Both the position numbers and the translations under genes were made by a program. 64,000 bases of DNA from Streptomyces omiyaensis (GTDB lineage Bacteria > Actinomycetota > Actinomycetes > Streptomycetales > Streptomycetaceae), in contig NZ_BMVV01000017.1 of the NCBI RefSeq assembly GCF_014650895.1, positions 62,001 to 126,000 of the forward strand, in the 5' to 3' direction. This document shows positions 33,455 to 42,651 of this stretch, one piece after another. The notes under the pieces were generated by a model. That model did no database searches and was not told the DNA's origin. It saw only the letters and a list, made by a program, of their open reading frames with translations. Positions within the stretch are counted from its first letter, which is position 1; the number at the start of each line of letters is the position of its first letter.

Positions 33455-34645
33455 TCACGGCCTGACGCGGTACTCGACGGTGTCGAGGACCCGCGCCGCG
33501 TGCTCGCGCAGCCGCTCCGGGGAGTCGCCCGTCATCGAGAAGGTGAGGAAGAAGTTCTCCATGTCCAGTCGCGTGACCCGGAAGCCGTTGTTCAGCCGCA
33601 CGTGGAGGACGCCGGGCAGGGCGAGCAGTTCGGCCTCGGTCGTGACCACCTCCACCGTGCCGATCTCCTCCGCCTCCACGTCCATCCAGCCGATGAACGG
33701 CCGCTCGCGCAGCGTCGGCAGCTCCTGCGGCGCGTACTCGCCCAGCGCCATGGAGACGATCACCGCGAACACGTCGATCCCGTACAGCTCCTGGATCGAC
33801 CGGGGGATCTCGCCGCCGCCGGCCCGGACGTTGATCTCGACGAGCTCGGTCCTGCCCTCCGGCGAGCTCCGGCCCTCGAAGTGCAGCCACAGCTGGTCGA
33901 GGCCGCGGTCGGCGCACAACCTGTCGATCGCCTCGCACAGGACCCGCACCCCTTCGCGCACGTGGTCCTGCTGGGGCGGGTGGAACTCGAGGCCCGCGTC
34001 ATGGTGCCTGACGTCGTCGTGGTCGGGCTTCTCGACCGCGAGGAGCGGGTGGAAGCGGCCGTTCAGCACGGGCCCGTCGACGGAGAACTCGGTACCGGGC
34101 AGGAACTCCTCGGCGATCAGCTCCACACCGCCCGCCCCCTTCTCCTCCAGGTGCCGGAGGTGGGCGAGCAGTTCCTCCCGGTCGTCCACCCGCTTGACCA
34201 GGTACGAGGCCGAGGACTCCCGCGCGGGCTTGACGATGGCGGGGAAGAAGTCCACGGCCGCCGGGTCGTCGGTGAACCTGATCCCGGACAGGCCCAGGTC
34301 CCGCATGTGCCGCCGCACCAGGTTCTTGCTCGCCAGCACGGCGCGGCCGGGGCCGCCGCCCGGGAGGTCGTAGTGGGTGACGAGCGCGATGTTCCACTCG
34401 ATCAGCTTCTCGATCATGCTGACGACGGCGATCGGCACGATGCCCCGCTCGTCGATCCGGGCCGTGAGGGCCGACAGCTCCTCGCCGTCCCAGTCGAACA
34501 CCAGGTGGTCGTCGCAGAGGCCGGCGTTCGGGTCGTCCGGCAGGTTCGAGACCAGCACCGGCCGCAGACCGCGGGACCGGAGCTCCTCGACCGCGGCGGG
34601 CACGTTGCCGATGGCAATCCAGGAAAGAACGAGCACGGATTTCAT
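33455..34645 (-). CDS. ATP-grasp ligase, candidate peptide-bond former
   Basis: A 396-residue ATP-grasp protein. N-terminal MKSVLVLSWIAIGNVPAAVEE pre-domain, then SKNLVRRHMRDLGL, AIVKPARESSASYLVKRV (ATP-binding lysine and loop), EEFLPGTEFSVDGPV, and the metal-binding ELVEINVRAGGGEIPRSI. This is the layout of carboxylate-amine ligases such as dipeptide ligases. It could join the azabicyclic amino acid to another amino acid or acyl group, since vazabitide A and ficellomycin are dipeptide-like. The ATG (MKSVLVLSW) is chosen for its GGAGG site. Divergent from the desaturase gene. Confidence 0.85.
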   Translation of the reverse strand: MKSVLVLSWIAIGNVPAAVEELRSRGLRPVLVSNLPDDPNAGLCDDHLVFDWDGEELSALTARIDERGIVPIAVVSMIEKLIEWNIALVTHYDLPGGGPGRAVLASKNLVRRHMRDLGLSGIRFTDDPAAVDFFPAIVKPARESSASYLVKRVDDREELLAHLRHLEEKGAGGVELIAEEFLPGTEFSVDGPVLNGRFHPLLAVEKPDHDDVRHHDAGLEFHPPQQDHVREGVRVLCEAIDRLCADRGLDQLWLHFEGRSSPEGRTELVEINVRAGGGEIPRSIQELYGIDVFAVIVSMALGEYAPQELPTLRERPFIGWMDVEAEEIGTVEVVTTEAELLALPGVLHVRLNNGFRVTRLDMENFFLTFSMTGDSPERLREHAARVLDTVEYRVRP

Positions 34646-34906
34646 GTCGCGGACCTCCGGGGGGCTTTCGGGAAGCGGTGTCTGATGACACGCGGGCGCC
34701 AATGCTGGCACAACGGCGAGCCGTGACGGATAAGCGAGATGACTAGTCTCCGGCGTCCCGGTAAATGCCTTGATCCCCCACGGATAAACCTGTGGCAGAC
34801 GTGCCCGGAGACAAGGCGCCTATAACGTCCTGCGGACGGCGCCGTCCGGCGTCTCCCTCCATCCGAAAGAACGCATTGCACCGTGCGTACAGACCGAAGG
34901 ACGGGC
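34646..34906. promoter_or_regulatory. Divergent promoter region, ATP-grasp / desaturase
   Basis: A 261-bp stretch between divergent starts. It includes AT-richer sequence around 34730-34770 (gataagcgagatgactagtc). Promoters for both directions are expected; no operator recognised. Confidence 0.5.
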
Positions 34907-36046
34907 ATGTCCGCAATAGAGCAACTGAACTTCGACCGACTGGCTCCCGGGGTCCGAAAGGAACTCCGGGAGCTCTGCCGGCTCGACAACCACCACGGCC
35001 CGCTGGCAATTCTCTTCGAGTACGCACTGATCGCCGGATCCATAGCTCTCTGCGTCGCGGGCTCGTACTGGTTCTATCCGGTGGCCCTGGTCGTCATCGG
35101 CTCCACCCAGCGCTTCCTCGCCCACTTCCTGCACGAGTCGTCCCACAAGGTGCTCGCCCGGAACCGGACGCTGAACCTGATCGGCGGCACGGTGCTCTCC
35201 GGATACCTGGTGTGGCACCTGCTCGGCCCCTACCGCAGCTCGCACGTCGGCAACCACCACCGCAACCTGGGCGACGCCGAGAACGACCCCGACTACAGCT
35301 TCCACATCGAGTGCGGCCTGTACGACACCGAGCGCTCCGACCGGTACTTCTTCTACAAGCACCTCGTCCTCTCGGCCCTCGGACTGCGCGCCTTCGACTA
35401 CATCCGGTACGTGGCCCGCGAACGGCTCTTCTTCGACGCCTCCCAGGTCACGGTCTCCGTGCCGGTGTCGCTCCGGGTGGAGCGCGTCGTCGTGCTCACC
35501 CAGTGGGCGGCCGTCGTCGGGGTCTGCGCCTGGTTCGGGTGGCTGCCCGAGCTGGCCCTGTTCTGGTTCGTCCCGCTGTTCACCACCAACGCGGCCATCG
35601 GCTGGCTCGCCGAACTGGCCGAGCACTACCCGATGCCGGAGAGCGAGCAGCAGCCGGTGCTGCTCACCCGCAACCGCCACGGCCGCTTCCTGGAGCGGTT
35701 CCTGATCAGCCGTCACAACGACCGGTACCACCTGGTCCACCACCTGAACACCGGCATCCCGCACTGGAACCTGGGCCGCGCCCACCGGGTCATGCTCCAG
35801 GACCCCGGCTACGCCGCCTGGGACGGCCTGTGGGCCGGCGCCTTCACCACGCCCCGCTCGCGCAAGGGCAAGGAGACCGTCATCAGCTACGCCGCCAAGT
35901 ACCGCAGGTGGCGCCAGGCCGGCGGCGACCCCGCCGGGGCGAGCCCGACCTTCGCCCAGCTCATGATGCTCGCGGCCGAACCCGGCTCCGCGACGCCCGC
36001 CCCGGCCGGGCGCTCCGGCACGCGGCTGACGGGCGTGCCGGGCTGA
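34907..36046 (+). CDS. Membrane fatty-acid-desaturase-family di-iron enzyme
   Basis: A 379-residue integral membrane oxidase of the FA_desaturase family. Three histidine boxes: HESSH, HVGNHH and HLVHH, which bind the two irons. Hydrophobic segments flank them (LAILFEYALIAGSIALCVAG, VVVLTQWAAVVGVCAWF, ALFWFVPLFTT). It could desaturate or hydroxylate an acyl chain or a small substrate with O2 and an electron donor. An ATG with GAAGGAC upstream is preferred to a GTG eight codons earlier. Divergent from the ATP-grasp ligase. Target unknown. Confidence 0.85.
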   Translation: MSAIEQLNFDRLAPGVRKELRELCRLDNHHGPLAILFEYALIAGSIALCVAGSYWFYPVALVVIGSTQRFLAHFLHESSHKVLARNRTLNLIGGTVLSGYLVWHLLGPYRSSHVGNHHRNLGDAENDPDYSFHIECGLYDTERSDRYFFYKHLVLSALGLRAFDYIRYVARERLFFDASQVTVSVPVSLRVERVVVLTQWAAVVGVCAWFGWLPELALFWFVPLFTTNAAIGWLAELAEHYPMPESEQQPVLLTRNRHGRFLERFLISRHNDRYHLVHHLNTGIPHWNLGRAHRVMLQDPGYAAWDGLWAGAFTTPRSRKGKETVISYAAKYRRWRQAGGDPAGASPTFAQLMMLAAEPGSATPAPAGRSGTRLTGVPG

Positions 36047-36064
36047 CGCCTCCCGCCCCGGCGC

Positions 36065-36107
36065 GGCGCGGCCGGGGGCCGGGACCCGCCCCGGCCCCGG
36101 CCGCGCC
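36065..36107 (+). terminator. GC hairpin after the desaturase gene
   Basis: A 13-bp stem (36065-36077 / 36095-36107), 17-nt loop, no T-tract. A terminator or attenuator before the FAD-protein gene. Confidence 0.5.
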
Positions 36108-36165
36108 GGACGGCACGACACCCATGCGACACGAACCAAGCCCGAGCGAGGCGTAGGAGCGGAAC

Positions 36166-38097
36166 ATGACCAGGACACCGACCGTGGCGATCATCGGCGC
36201 CGGCCCGCGCGGCACCTCACTCCTCGAACGCCTCGTCGCCAACGCCGCCGAGTGCGCCCCGGACCGGCCGATCACCGTCCACGTCATCGACCCCCATCCA
36301 CCGGGCGGCGGCCGCATCTGGCGGTCCGAGCAGTCACCGCTGCTGTGGATGAACACCACGACCGACGAATGCACCATGTTCACCGACGAGACCGTCACGT
36401 GCGAAGGCCCGGTCGTCCCCGGTCCCACCCTCGGCGAATGGGCCCGGCAGCTGGCCGGGGGAAACCTCCCGGCGCCCCCGGGATTCCTCCCCGCCCCCTC
36501 CGCCTCGGCCGAGGCGGGAAGGATGCGGGACGGCTGGTACACCACCCGCACGACGCAGAGCGACTATCTTTCGTGGGCGTTCTGGAAGTCGGTGGAGAAC
36601 GGCATGCCCCGGGTGCGGGTCCATTCGCACACGGGCCGGGCCGTCGACGTGCACGACCTTCCCCTCGGCCGGCAGCGCGTCGTCCTGGCGGACGGCCTTC
36701 CCCCGGTGGACGCCGACGTCGTTCTCTTCGCGCAGGGAAACGTCGATATCGCCCCGAACGCGGAAGAGGCACGGCTGGCGGAATACGCGGCCGCCCACGG
36801 CCTCGGTTATCTTCCGCCGGGATCGACCGTCGACCATTCCCTCGACCACATATCCGCCGGGGAACCGGTGATCGTGCGCGGACTCGGACTGTGTTTCGTC
36901 GACACCGCCGTGCTGCTGACCTCCGGGCGCGGCGGCACGTTCCACCGCGACGCGTCCGGCGAGCTGCGGTACACGCCGTCCGGCGAGGAACCCGTCCTCT
37001 ACGTGGGCTCGCGGCGCGGCGTGCCGTACTGGCCGAAGATGCAGTACGGCCTGAACGGAACCCCGGAACCGTGCGGTCACCTCGACGCCGAGGCCGTGGC
37101 CGCCCTCGGCGACCGCCCCCTGGACTTCGCCCTGGACCTCTGGCCGCTGATGGTCCGCGAGATCACGCACGCGGGCTACCGCGAGCTCGCGGCATCGCAC
37201 GGGGAACTCCTGGACGTCGACGCCCGCCGGTTCGCCGAGCGCCTCGACACCCTCGACTGGGACGGGCCGGAGCTCAAGGAACTCGTCGAACGCGCGGTGC
37301 GGTTCGACGAGGACCGGATCGACGTGCAGGAGACGGTCCAGCCGCTGGCCGGCCGCCGCTTCCCCGACCTGGACGCCCTGCAGAACTGGATGACCGACTA
37401 CATCGACGCGGGGGTCCGGCGCGGACGCGACCCCCGGCACAGCGCGAGCCTGGCCATGCTGCACGGCCTGACCCACGCCTTCCACCGGCTGGTCGAACTC
37501 GTCGGCGAGAAAAGGCTCTCGCCCACCGCGTGGGACCACGACCTGCCCGCCTTCCTCGACCTCTGCCGGTTCCTCACCAGCGGACCGCCCGGACCGCGGC
37601 TGGAGGAGCTCCTCGCCCTGACCCGCGCCGGCGTCGTCAGGTTCCTCGGCGCCGAGACGAAGGTGACCACCGGCGAGGGGCTGTTCCACGCGCGGTCGGG
37701 CAACGTCGACGCGTCGGTCACGGCCCGGACCCTCATCGAGGCCCGGCTCCCGGAGCGGACCGTGCTCCGCGTGGACGACCCGCTGCTGCGCGCGCTCATC
37801 CGGCGCGACGAGATCAGGGAGGAGGGCGCGCCGGCCCCCGACGGCGGCGACCGCTATCCCACCGGGGTCATCGACACCGCGCGCCTCATCGAGACCGACG
37901 ACGCGCACCGCCTCAAGCGTGCCGACGGAACCGTCCACGAGAGCCGCTTCGGGGCGGGAATCCTGTTCTCGGGATCCCTGCTGGCCTCCGGCCGGTTCCC
38001 CTCCCCGCGCAGCGACGACGAGTTCTTCCGGCAGAACGACACGATCGCCCGCGCCGCGCTCCGGGAGCTGTGCCGACGCGAGGAGCCGCTCCCGTGA
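36166..38097 (+). CDS. FAD/NAD(P)-binding protein (FAD_NAD-binding_9 type)
   Basis: A 643-residue flavoprotein. It opens with VAIIGAGPRGTSLLERL, a GxGPRG variant of the dinucleotide fold seen in the PF13454-type family, and has later strand-loop elements DADVVLFAQGNVDI and PVIVRGLGLCFVDTAVLL. The C-terminal third is helical with a possible second Rossmann end (RFGAGILFSGSLLASGRFPS). Members are related to N-hydroxylating and other monooxygenases, but the reaction here cannot be named. ATG behind TAGGAGCGGAAC. Followed 93 bp later by an SDR on the same strand, so a redox pair is likely. GC is slightly lower in its first 700 bp than in its neighbours. Confidence 0.75.
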   Translation: MTRTPTVAIIGAGPRGTSLLERLVANAAECAPDRPITVHVIDPHPPGGGRIWRSEQSPLLWMNTTTDECTMFTDETVTCEGPVVPGPTLGEWARQLAGGNLPAPPGFLPAPSASAEAGRMRDGWYTTRTTQSDYLSWAFWKSVENGMPRVRVHSHTGRAVDVHDLPLGRQRVVLADGLPPVDADVVLFAQGNVDIAPNAEEARLAEYAAAHGLGYLPPGSTVDHSLDHISAGEPVIVRGLGLCFVDTAVLLTSGRGGTFHRDASGELRYTPSGEEPVLYVGSRRGVPYWPKMQYGLNGTPEPCGHLDAEAVAALGDRPLDFALDLWPLMVREITHAGYRELAASHGELLDVDARRFAERLDTLDWDGPELKELVERAVRFDEDRIDVQETVQPLAGRRFPDLDALQNWMTDYIDAGVRRGRDPRHSASLAMLHGLTHAFHRLVELVGEKRLSPTAWDHDLPAFLDLCRFLTSGPPGPRLEELLALTRAGVVRFLGAETKVTTGEGLFHARSGNVDASVTARTLIEARLPERTVLRVDDPLLRALIRRDEIREEGAPAPDGGDRYPTGVIDTARLIETDDAHRLKRADGTVHESRFGAGILFSGSLLASGRFPSPRSDDEFFRQNDTIARAALRELCRREEPLP

Positions 38098-38190
38098 CGC
38101 CCCCGCTCCCGAGGCCCCGACCGGACCGGTGCCCCGCCGGTTCCCCTTCTCCGCACACCTCCCACCTCGACACGCAACAGGAGAGAACCA

Positions 38191-38949
38191 GTGAGTGACT
38201 TCACGGGACTGGTCGCGATCGTCACCGGCGGTTCGTCGGGAATCGGTCTGGCCACGGCGAAACTGCTGCACAGCAGGGGAGCCTCGGTCGCCGTACTCGA
38301 CCTGGAACCGGACGGGCTCCCGGACGGCATCCTCGGCGTCCGGACCGACGTCCGTGACGACGCCCAGGTCAAGTCCGCCGTCGACGCCGTGGCCGAGCGG
38401 TTCGGCAGACTGGACGTCGTGGTGAACAACGCCGGCATCGGCGCGGTCGGCGACGTGACGCAGAACGGCGACGAGGAGTGGGCGCGGGTCCTGGACGTCA
38501 ACGTGATCGGGATGGTCAGGGTCGCCCGGCACGCCGTACCCCACCTGCGGCGCTCGCCCGCCGCGGCGATCGTCAACACCTGCTCGATCGTCGCCTGGGC
38601 GGGAGTGCAGCAGCGGGTGCTCTACTCGGCGAGCAAGGGCGCCGTCCAGGCACTCACCCTGGCCATGGCCGCCGACCACGTCCGCGAGGGCATCCGGGTC
38701 AACTGCGTCGCCCCCGGCTCCGCCGACACCCCGTGGATCGACCGCTCCCTCCGGGACACGCCCGACCCCACGGCCGCCCGGGCCGCCCTGGACGCCTTCC
38801 AGCCGACCGGACGCCTGGTGACGGTCGAGGAGATCGCGGACGCCATCGCCTACCTGGCCGGCCCCCGGTCGAGCGCGACGGTGGGCACCGTGCTCGCCGT
38901 GGACAACGGCATGCACGGCCTGCGCCTGCGCCCCCCGGTCCCGTCCTAG
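38191..38949 (+). CDS. SDR-family oxidoreductase
   Basis: A 252-residue classical SDR. TGGSSGIG cofactor motif, NNAGIG, catalytic Ser in NTCSIVAWAG, YSASK and the PGSADTPWI loop. An Asp at the end of the second strand (VLDLEPD) favours NAD(H). GTG start behind AGGAGAGAACC. Its TAG stop lies in the left terminal repeat of a MITE-like element, so the final codons may have been reset by the insertion. Likely redox tailoring with the FAD protein upstream. Confidence 0.88.
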   Translation: MSDFTGLVAIVTGGSSGIGLATAKLLHSRGASVAVLDLEPDGLPDGILGVRTDVRDDAQVKSAVDAVAERFGRLDVVVNNAGIGAVGDVTQNGDEEWARVLDVNVIGMVRVARHAVPHLRRSPAAAIVNTCSIVAWAGVQQRVLYSASKGAVQALTLAMAADHVREGIRVNCVAPGSADTPWIDRSLRDTPDPTAARAALDAFQPTGRLVTVEEIADAIAYLAGPRSSATVGTVLAVDNGMHGLRLRPPVPS

Positions 38950-39079
38950 GGCCTGTCCGACCCTTCCCGTCGGGTCCGACCCGTCCGGAAGATCCCGTCC
39001 CGCGCGCGGCGTCCGGTACGCACGGCCGCCGCGCGCTCCCCCTCCGGGCATACCGCGCAGCTTTTCGGACAGGTCCTAG
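38946..39079. mobile_element. MITE-like element, copy 2 (CTAG ends, short)
   Basis: A 134-bp element with imperfect terminal repeats starting ctagggcctgtccga and ending tcggacaggtcctag. It lacks the interior blocks of copies 1 and 3, so it is an internally shortened relative. The left end provides the TAG stop of the SDR gene, and the right end directly abuts a TTGACA hexamer upstream of the SARP gene. Confidence 0.72.
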
Positions 39080-39169
39080 TTGACAAGTCCGCACCGCACC
39101 TGGTGATGCGCCGAACGAGATGATCTACTCTCGCGAAGTCAGGTATGCCGTCCGGGGGGAGGCTAAAGG
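39080..39169 (+). promoter_or_regulatory. Upstream region of SARP regulator 1
   Basis: Begins with TTGACA (39080-39085), a consensus -35, right at the MITE edge. The expected -10 around 39103 (gtgatg) is poor. A strong GGGGGAGG ribosome site lies at 39153-39162. The promoter could have been created or changed by the insertion. Confidence 0.4.
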
Positions 39170-42100
39170 GTGCAGGCTGCTACGTCGAGGCGTATTCAGG
39201 ACGACACCGGTCACAGACCGGAGTTCGCCGTGCTGGGCTCTCTGGAGGTCCGCAGCGGCGGCGAGGCCGTGCCGGTCGGCGGAGCGCTCCAGCGGCGCGT
39301 CCTGGTGACCCTGCTGCTGGAGGCCGGGCGCGTCGTGCCCGTCTCCCGCCTCGTCGCGGCCGGCTGGAACGAGGAACCCCCGGACAGCGCCGAGCACCAG
39401 GTGCGCAAGGCGGTCGCCAAGCTCCGCAGCCGCATCCCGTGCGACCCGCCCTTCATCGTCACCGACGGACCCGGATACCGCGCGGACGTCACCACCGACC
39501 AGCTCGACCTGCTGCGCCACCAGCAGCAGCTGGCCCAGGCCAGGGCGATGCTGGAGGCCGGGGAACCGGAGCGGGCCGCCGCCCGCTTCCGCGACGCCCT
39601 GGCCCTGTGGCGGGGACCGGTGCTCTCCGGCGACGGCGGCCGGGTCATCGACGCCGCCTCGGCGGCCCTGGAGGAACAGCGGCTCACCGCGGCCGAACAG
39701 CTCTACGACCTGTGCATCGCCGCGGGCGCCGCCGCCGAGGTCACCGGCGAGCTGCGGGCCCTCGTCGAGGAGCACCCGCTGCGCGAGACGCTGCGCAGCC
39801 GGCTCATGCTCGCCCTCTACCGCTCGGGCCACCAGGCCGCCGCGCTCGCGGAGTTCGCCCGCGCCCGCGCCCACCTCGCCGACGAGCTCGGCATCGACCC
39901 GGGCGTCGAGCTCACCGAGCTCCACGAACGCATCCTGCGCCAGGACCGGTCGCTCGTCCACCATCCCGCCCGCCCGCCCTCCCCCGCCCCGGCCGAACCG
40001 CCGGAGGTGCCGTACGCCCTTCCCTTCGACGTCCGCGACTTCTCGGGCCGCGACGCGGAACTCCAGTGGGTCTGCGACGCGGCCGCCCGCGCCCTGCCCC
40101 GGGTGCCGACGGTCCTCGCCCTCGACGGCATGGGAGGCAGCGGCAAGACGGCGCTGGCCGTGCGCGCCGCCCACCGGCTGGCCGAGCAGTACCCGGACGG
40201 CAGCCTCTTCATCGACCTGCACGGCTTCACCCCGGGCAAGACGCCGCTCAGCGCCTTCGACGCCCAGGGGGACCTGCTCGCCGCCGCCGGCGTGCCCAGC
40301 GACGAGATCTCCACGGTGCCCGCCGGCCGCGCCGCGCGGTGGCAGTCGTACATCCGGGGACGCCGCATGCTGCTGCTCCTGGACAACGCCGCCGCCTCCG
40401 AGCAGGTGCGCGGACTGATCCCCGCCTCCTCCGACAGCCTGGTCCTGATCACCAGCCGGCCGCGGCTGACCGGCCTCGACGGAGCCGGATGGCTCTCCGT
40501 GGGCGCCCTCTCGGAGTCCGACAGCCACCAGATCCTGCTGAGGACGCTGGGCGAGGAACGGGTCCGCAACGAGCCGGACGCGGCCCGCGAGCTGCTGCAC
40601 CTGTGCGGAGGGCTGCCGCTGGCCGTCAGGATCGCCGCGGCCCGGCTGGCGAACCGCCCCCACTGGACCCTGCGGCGGCTCGCCGAGAGGCTGCGGGACC
40701 ACAACCGGCGGCTGGACGAGCTCACCAGCGAGGGCAGGGGAGTCGCCGGCGCGCTGCTGCTGTCGTACCAGTCCATGCCCGACGACCAGCGCACCGCCTT
40801 CCTCCTCCTCGGCCACCACCCCGGGCGCTACCTGGACACCGAGGAGGCCGCCGCCCTCCTGGACACGGACGTCCTGACGGCCGAGGGCGTGCTGGAGGAA
40901 CTCGTCGACATCCGGCTCCTGGAGGCCCGGGAATCGGGGGTGTACGCCCTGCACGACCTGGTGCGCAGCTTCGTCCACCGGGTCGCGCGGGGCGAGCGGA
41001 CGTGGGAGACCGGACGGGCGGTGCGCCGGCTGCTCGACCACTACGTCCACATGGCCGAGTGCGCCGGCGACACGCTCTTCCCCGGCCGACGCAGCGTGGG
41101 CGACGAGGCGGGCGGCGCGCACGAGGAGTTCGACCACAAGGACAAGGCGCTCCACTGGCTCGACCAGCACCGCGACGGCATGCTCGCGGCCGTGGACGCC
41201 GCCTACGACGAGGGCCTGCTGTGGCACGCGGCGCGGCTCCCGCGCGAACTGGGCTTCCACTCCAGCGTCCGCGCCTACGACGCCAGCGCGAACGCCGCCC
41301 TGGAGAAGGGGGTGAGCGCCGCGCGACGGCTCGGGGACCTGTCCCTGACCCGGCTCAACCTGACCAACCTCGCCATGGGCAAATGGCGCCTCGGGCAGCT
41401 GGGCGACGCGATCGCCCGCCTGGAGGAGGCCGTGGAGCTGTCCCGGCAGATGGCCGACGAGCACAGCGAGGCCGCGTGCCAGGCCCGGCTGGGGCAGGCG
41501 TACAACAGCATGGGGGAGCTGGAACGCGCGCTGGAGCTGAACCAGGAGGTCAACCGGCGCTCCAAGGAGCTCGGCCTGACCCGGCTCGGCGGCTCGTCCC
41601 TCAGCATGCTCAGCCTGATCCAGGTCCGCCTGGGACGCTTCGACGAGGCGGCGGAGTCGGCGCAGCAGGCGCTGTCCGTCTTCGAGTCGATCCAGGAGGT
41701 CCAGCTCTCCGTGGACGCGCTGAGCAACCTCTCCCAGGCGATGGAGGGGCTCGGCCGCCTGGAGGAGGCGCTCGCCCGGGCCGACGCGGCACTGGAACGG
41801 TGCGAGCGGATCAGCATGCCGTCGGTGCTGCCCCTCGTCCTCGCCCGCCGGGCCGACGTGCTGACGCGCATGGGGGAGCTGAACGAGGCGGCGCACAGCG
41901 CCGACCAGGCCCTCCTCAAGGCCGCCAGGGGCACCGGCGACATCCACCGGGCCGGCGTCCACCTCACGGTGGGACGGGTCCGGTACGCCCAGGGCGAGCT
42001 GGAACTCGCGCGCGCCCAGCAGCTGCTGGCCCACGAGATCGCCTGCCGCATGGAACTGCGCTACGACGAGGCGTGCGCGCTCTGGGACCTCGCCCGCACC

Positions 42101-42196
42101 GCCGAGACCCGTGGCCAGCTGGAGCTGGCCCGGCAGCACCGCTCGGCCGCGGACGACCTCTTCTCTCTCATGAACGTGCCGGAGACGGCGCGATGA
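39170..42196 (+). CDS. SARP-family regulator with NB-ARC and TPR domains (AfsR-like), 1
   Basis: A 1008-residue AfsR-type activator. OmpR-like winged helix at about 20-105 (FAVLGSLEVRSGGEAVPVGG), BTAD at about 110-260 ending GIDPGVELTELHERIL, NB-ARC from about 290 with P-loop LDGMGGSGKTALA, then LLLLDNAAASEQVRGLIP and GGLPLAVRIAAARLA. The C-terminal TPR array is at about 690-970. ATP binding and a signal sensed by the TPRs are expected to control DNA binding. Probably the main activator of the cluster. GTG start with GGGGGAGG. Its stop is followed 32 bp later by a small secreted peptide gene. Confidence 0.95.
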   Translation: MQAATSRRIQDDTGHRPEFAVLGSLEVRSGGEAVPVGGALQRRVLVTLLLEAGRVVPVSRLVAAGWNEEPPDSAEHQVRKAVAKLRSRIPCDPPFIVTDGPGYRADVTTDQLDLLRHQQQLAQARAMLEAGEPERAAARFRDALALWRGPVLSGDGGRVIDAASAALEEQRLTAAEQLYDLCIAAGAAAEVTGELRALVEEHPLRETLRSRLMLALYRSGHQAAALAEFARARAHLADELGIDPGVELTELHERILRQDRSLVHHPARPPSPAPAEPPEVPYALPFDVRDFSGRDAELQWVCDAAARALPRVPTVLALDGMGGSGKTALAVRAAHRLAEQYPDGSLFIDLHGFTPGKTPLSAFDAQGDLLAAAGVPSDEISTVPAGRAARWQSYIRGRRMLLLLDNAAASEQVRGLIPASSDSLVLITSRPRLTGLDGAGWLSVGALSESDSHQILLRTLGEERVRNEPDAARELLHLCGGLPLAVRIAAARLANRPHWTLRRLAERLRDHNRRLDELTSEGRGVAGALLLSYQSMPDDQRTAFLLLGHHPGRYLDTEEAAALLDTDVLTAEGVLEELVDIRLLEARESGVYALHDLVRSFVHRVARGERTWETGRAVRRLLDHYVHMAECAGDTLFPGRRSVGDEAGGAHEEFDHKDKALHWLDQHRDGMLAAVDAAYDEGLLWHAARLPRELGFHSSVRAYDASANAALEKGVSAARRLGDLSLTRLNLTNLAMGKWRLGQLGDAIARLEEAVELSRQMADEHSEAACQARLGQAYNSMGELERALELNQEVNRRSKELGLTRLGGSSLSMLSLIQVRLGRFDEAAESAQQALSVFESIQEVQLSVDALSNLSQAMEGLGRLEEALARADAALERCERISMPSVLPLVLARRADVLTRMGELNEAAHSADQALLKAARGTGDIHRAGVHLTVGRVRYAQGELELARAQQLLAHEIACRMELRYDEACALWDLARTAETRGQLELARQHRSAADDLFSLMNVPETAR

Positions 42197-42228
42197 GCCC
42201 CGAGCGGCTCTTACGAAGGAGTCTGCAC

Positions 42229-42402
42229 ATGCGCCGTCTCGCCCGGTCCGCCGCCTCGGTGCTCGTCCTCGGCGTGCTGCCGGGCTGCGTCACCGTGGTC
42301 ACCGCCGCCCGGTCGGCACTGGCGGTCCAGCAGCACGTCCCGGTGGCCGCGCCGCCGCCCGGGACCGCCGCGGGCCCCGGCGACAACCACGGCAACGACT
42401 GA
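42229..42402 (+). CDS. Small secreted peptide, C-terminal DNHGND (paralogue 2)
   Basis: A 57-residue precursor, MRRLARSAASVLVLGVLPG..., ending GPGDNHGND. The N-terminus is a Sec-type signal, with no unambiguous cut site; a Cys at position 20 (LPGCVTV) is a weak lipobox alternative. An AAGGAG site 7 bp before this ATG fixes the start. An in-frame ATG overlapping the SARP stop (42193) would add 12 residues, including a TTA codon. It shares MRR-x-A-x-SAASVLV and the six-residue tail with the peptide at 11087. Closed by a strong terminator. Function unknown. Confidence 0.72.
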   Translation: MRRLARSAASVLVLGVLPGCVTVVTAARSALAVQQHVPVAAPPPGTAAGPGDNHGND

Positions 42403-42430
42403 TCCGGCCCCATCCGGAAGGAACGGCCCG

Positions 42431-42461
42431 GGGCGTCTCCTCCGATCCGGAGGAGACGCCC
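42431..42461 (+). terminator. Hairpin terminator
   Basis: Perfect 14-bp stem (42431-42444 / 42448-42461) with a 3-nt loop, 28 bp after the peptide gene. It closes the SARP 1/peptide transcript. Confidence 0.8.
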
Positions 42462-42651
42462 TAGTCGGCACGCTTACCCCGGGTGCGACCCGGTCGGTGA
42501 TCCGCCCGCCCGGGGTAGTCGCGACGCGGACGAAGGAACCGGACGGCCGCCCTAGGTTGGGGTTCAAGACGGTGCGCCCTCCGTCGGAAAAGGAACAGGC
42601 GGACCGGCGGATCCCCCCGGTCGCCGCAGAGATCCGGAAGGAGCACATCTC

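Noticed and set aside
39125..42139. Long minus-strand open frame (about 1000 codons) opposite SARP regulator 1
   Set aside because: Antisense shadow; low-complexity Glu/Val/Gly/Arg sequence, no domain, and the plus strand has clear wHTH-BTAD-NB-ARC-TPR.
42193..42228. Upstream ATG as the true start of the second DNHGND peptide
   Set aside because: The downstream ATG has a perfect AAGGAG and aligns with the start of the first peptide; kept only as an alternative.
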